A stretch of DNA of 64,000 nucleotides from Fen-1298 sp050015675. GTDB lineage: Bacteria; Bacteroidota; Ignavibacteria; UBA10030. The notes under the pieces are model-generated. The model was not told where the DNA came from. It saw only the letters and a program-made list of their open reading frames with translations, and ran no database searches. This document shows, in pieces, positions 62,364 to 64,000 of this stretch. Each line of letters opens with the position of its first letter. The stretch's first letter is position 1. The stretch spans positions 1 through 64,000 of the forward strand of contig JBEKAY010000002.1 of NCBI GenBank assembly GCA_050015675.1. Direction: 5' to 3'. Made by a program: the position numbers and the translations under genes.

Positions 62364-62504
62364 TAGAGTAGCCCTTCCTCTTTTGTCTGAACAAGACAAC
62401 TGTCTCATATCTCAAATTTATCCAACCTTCGGTATCATCTTCATCTTGTTTCTCCCGCAACATTTCTCTACCTTTTTTATGAACATTGTATAAGGGTAAC
62501 CATC

Positions 62505-63320
62505 GTGAGCAACATATTTAATTACTTTTTGCCCTTTTTTTATTTCGCCTTGGTATGGACGTACGGTAAAGCATTCTTTGCCGATAAACTCTGGGCAAAG
62601 CAGGCCAAAACTCCAATCCTCATCGGCACTATAGCTCTTCATATTCTTTATCTCGCAGTCAGAACAGCAATATTTCAACATCCGCCGGTCACCACAATAT
62701 TTGAAATATTCACCGTGTTGGCATGCTCAATTGCCGTTACATACTTTGTCATAGAGCTTCGTTCGCAACACAAAGAAACTGGTTATTTTATACTCAATAT
62801 TGCATTTTTTTTCCAGCTCGCTTCATCCATCTTCATCAAAGACACTCCGGTGGTTCCGGAAATTCTCCGCAGCCCTCTCTTTGGTGTGCATGTGAGTTCG
62901 GCACTTATCGGATACGCTGCTATTACTATTGCCGGTGCGTATAGTTTGATGTACCTGATGCTGTACCATGAAATGAAAGCGGTACGGTTCGGCGCCGTCT
63001 ATAAAAAACTCCCAACGCTTGAAACTTTGGAACGAATGACATTCACAACTGTGAAGCTTGCGTTTTTACTTCTGAGCATCGCTATTCTTTTTGGATTCAT
63101 CTGGCTCCATCGCGCAATCGCCAACCCGAACTACTTCGACCCCAAGCTTGTTGGTACTATACTGGTATGGGCAATGTACGGATTCCTCGTCATTGCGAAA
63201 ACGCGTTATGGATGGAAGGGCCGCAAGGTTATGATTCTTTCCATCATCGGTTTTCTGATCTCGATCTTCTCGATGACCATTATCAATATTTTCTTTAGCA
63301 GATTCCATAAGTTTTACTAA
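62505..63320 (+). CDS. CcsA/HemX-like cytochrome c assembly membrane protein
   Basis: 271 residues from GTG 62505. Eight or so hydrophobic helices; HVSSALIGYAAITIAGAYSL is typical of the CcsA/HemX group. The tryptophan-rich WWD signature is not obvious, so HemX (which modulates HemA) is as likely as a c-type cytochrome assembly factor. hemA begins 1 base after its stop, matching the hemX-hemA order of other bacteria. Confidence 0.85.
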   Translation: MSNIFNYFLPFFYFALVWTYGKAFFADKLWAKQAKTPILIGTIALHILYLAVRTAIFQHPPVTTIFEIFTVLACSIAVTYFVIELRSQHKETGYFILNIAFFFQLASSIFIKDTPVVPEILRSPLFGVHVSSALIGYAAITIAGAYSLMYLMLYHEMKAVRFGAVYKKLPTLETLERMTFTTVKLAFLLLSIAILFGFIWLHRAIANPNYFDPKLVGTILVWAMYGFLVIAKTRYGWKGRKVMILSIIGFLISIFSMTIINIFFSRFHKFY

Positions 63321-63321
63321 T

Positions 63322-64000
63322 ATGAATCTTCTTTGCGCTGGCATATCGCATCACACGGCTCCATTAGATGTTCGTGAACGGCTCTGGTTTTCTTCCGAGG
63401 AAATACGACAAACCTTGCCTCTTCTGAAACCCCTTGGCATAAGCGAATGTGCCATATTCTCGACCTGCAACAGAACCGAACTATACGTGCTCACCGAGAA
63501 CAATACGCTTCCATCAGAAGAAATGAAGAGAATATTAATTACACAGAAATCAGCAGAGGGCAAAGTTCAACCATCCGACCTGTTCACACTTACAGCGGGT
63601 GATGCAGCTCGACATCTCTTTCGTGTTGCGGCAGGTACCGATTCGATGGTGCTGGGTGATGTGCAAATACTCGCGCAAGTGAAAGAAGGATTTCATCTCG
63701 CCACTGAACTTGGTACGGCAGGATTTTTTATGAACCGTTTGTTTCAGCTTGCTTTTCGTGCCGGCAAGCGAGCGCGCACAGAGACAGAAATCGGCGATGG
63801 TGCTGTCTCTGTGAGTTATGCTGCAGTAGAATTAGCTGAGAAGATTTTTGATGATTTGCACAAGAAGTCAGCCCTTGTCATCGGCGCAGGTGAAACAGCA
63901 GATTTGACAGCAACACATTTACGCGGTAAAGAAATCGGCAAGCTTTATATTACAAATCGCACACAGGAACGCGCAGAACAGCTCGCAGAAAAAGTTCAAG
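63322..64000 (+). CDS. hemA: Glutamyl-tRNA reductase, 5' part (runs off the window)
   Basis: Begins ATG 63322 (MNLLCAGISHHTAPLDVRE) and stays open to the edge, about 226 residues visible. Catalytic Cys in FSTCNRTELYVL and the substrate segment GTDSMVLGDVQILAQVK are present, then the start of the NADPH fold (SALVIGAGETADL). It reduces glutamyl-tRNA to glutamate-1-semialdehyde for haem synthesis. Being cut by the end of the window, its C-terminal half is not seen. Confidence 0.95.
   Translation, partial: MNLLCAGISHHTAPLDVRERLWFSSEEIRQTLPLLKPLGISECAIFSTCNRTELYVLTENNTLPSEEMKRILITQKSAEGKVQPSDLFTLTAGDAARHLFRVAAGTDSMVLGDVQILAQVKEGFHLATELGTAGFFMNRLFQLAFRAGKRARTETEIGDGAVSVSYAAVELAEKIFDDLHKKSALVIGAGETADLTATHLRGKEIGKLYITNRTQERAEQLAEKVQ

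Overview
The window looks like a chromosomal segment of a bacterium from the Bacteroidota/Chlorobi group, most plausibly an Ignavibacteria-like lineage (inference). The main clue is a secreted glycosidase ending in a type IX secretion (T9SS) sorting domain with the motif NYPNPFNPTTQ. Others are a PorZ-like T9SS propeller protein, Gram-negative envelope genes (LpxH-like, Omp85, TolC, RND) and the order yceD-rpmF-plsX-fabHDG-acpP-fabF-rnc. Translation mostly uses good AGGAG-type ribosome sites, and several genes start at GTG. I saw no rRNA, tRNA, IS element or CRISPR array.

Layout. 1-1.6 kb is a repeat-rich, gene-poor end: a small GIY-YIG nuclease among palindromic and 114-bp tandem repeats, then an in-phase, degenerate 21-bp tandem array of about 23 units. 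1.6-8.0 kb is a leftward operon for a YVTN beta-propeller, TolC, an adaptor and an RND pump. 8.3-11.8 kb is a leftward MacAB-type ABC export operon. 12.0-12.6 kb is a winged-helix protein with a decayed nucleotidyltransferase domain. 12.9-19.5 kb is a rightward hypAB-hoxEFUYHW set for a group 3d NAD-linked bidirectional [NiFe] hydrogenase. It meets leftward larB and larE (19.5-21.1 kb), which make the nickel-pincer cofactor, so two nickel-enzyme systems lie tail to tail. 21.3-27.8 kb is an accessory stretch: a TPR protein, bacteriohemerythrin, a membrane protein, an isochorismatase-like hydrolase, a GH43/T9SS enzyme and a membrane protein with an unclear 5' end. Related attC-like palindromes punctuate its first part.

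27.8-45.3 kb carries rsmE, an Omp85 protein, gcvP, rnc, the fatty-acid/phospholipid cluster, a methyltransferase, the PorZ-like protein, ribH, a PHP phosphatase and a Crp/Fnr regulator. 45.6-51.8 kb holds a sugar isomerase, PTS enzyme I and HPr without any permease, a polyprenyl synthase, type 2 IPP isomerase and an LpxH-like hydrolase. 51.9-64 kb holds PBP1A, aroB-aroK, a PpiD/SurA-like chaperone, secD-secF, a STAS protein, a deoxynucleoside kinase, and hemX/ccsA-like followed by hemA, which runs off the right edge.

Most of the window is conserved housekeeping DNA. The least explained parts are the repeats at 1-1.4 kb, the attC-like palindromes at 21.3-24.5 kb, the nickel-linked region and the propeller-associated RND operon.
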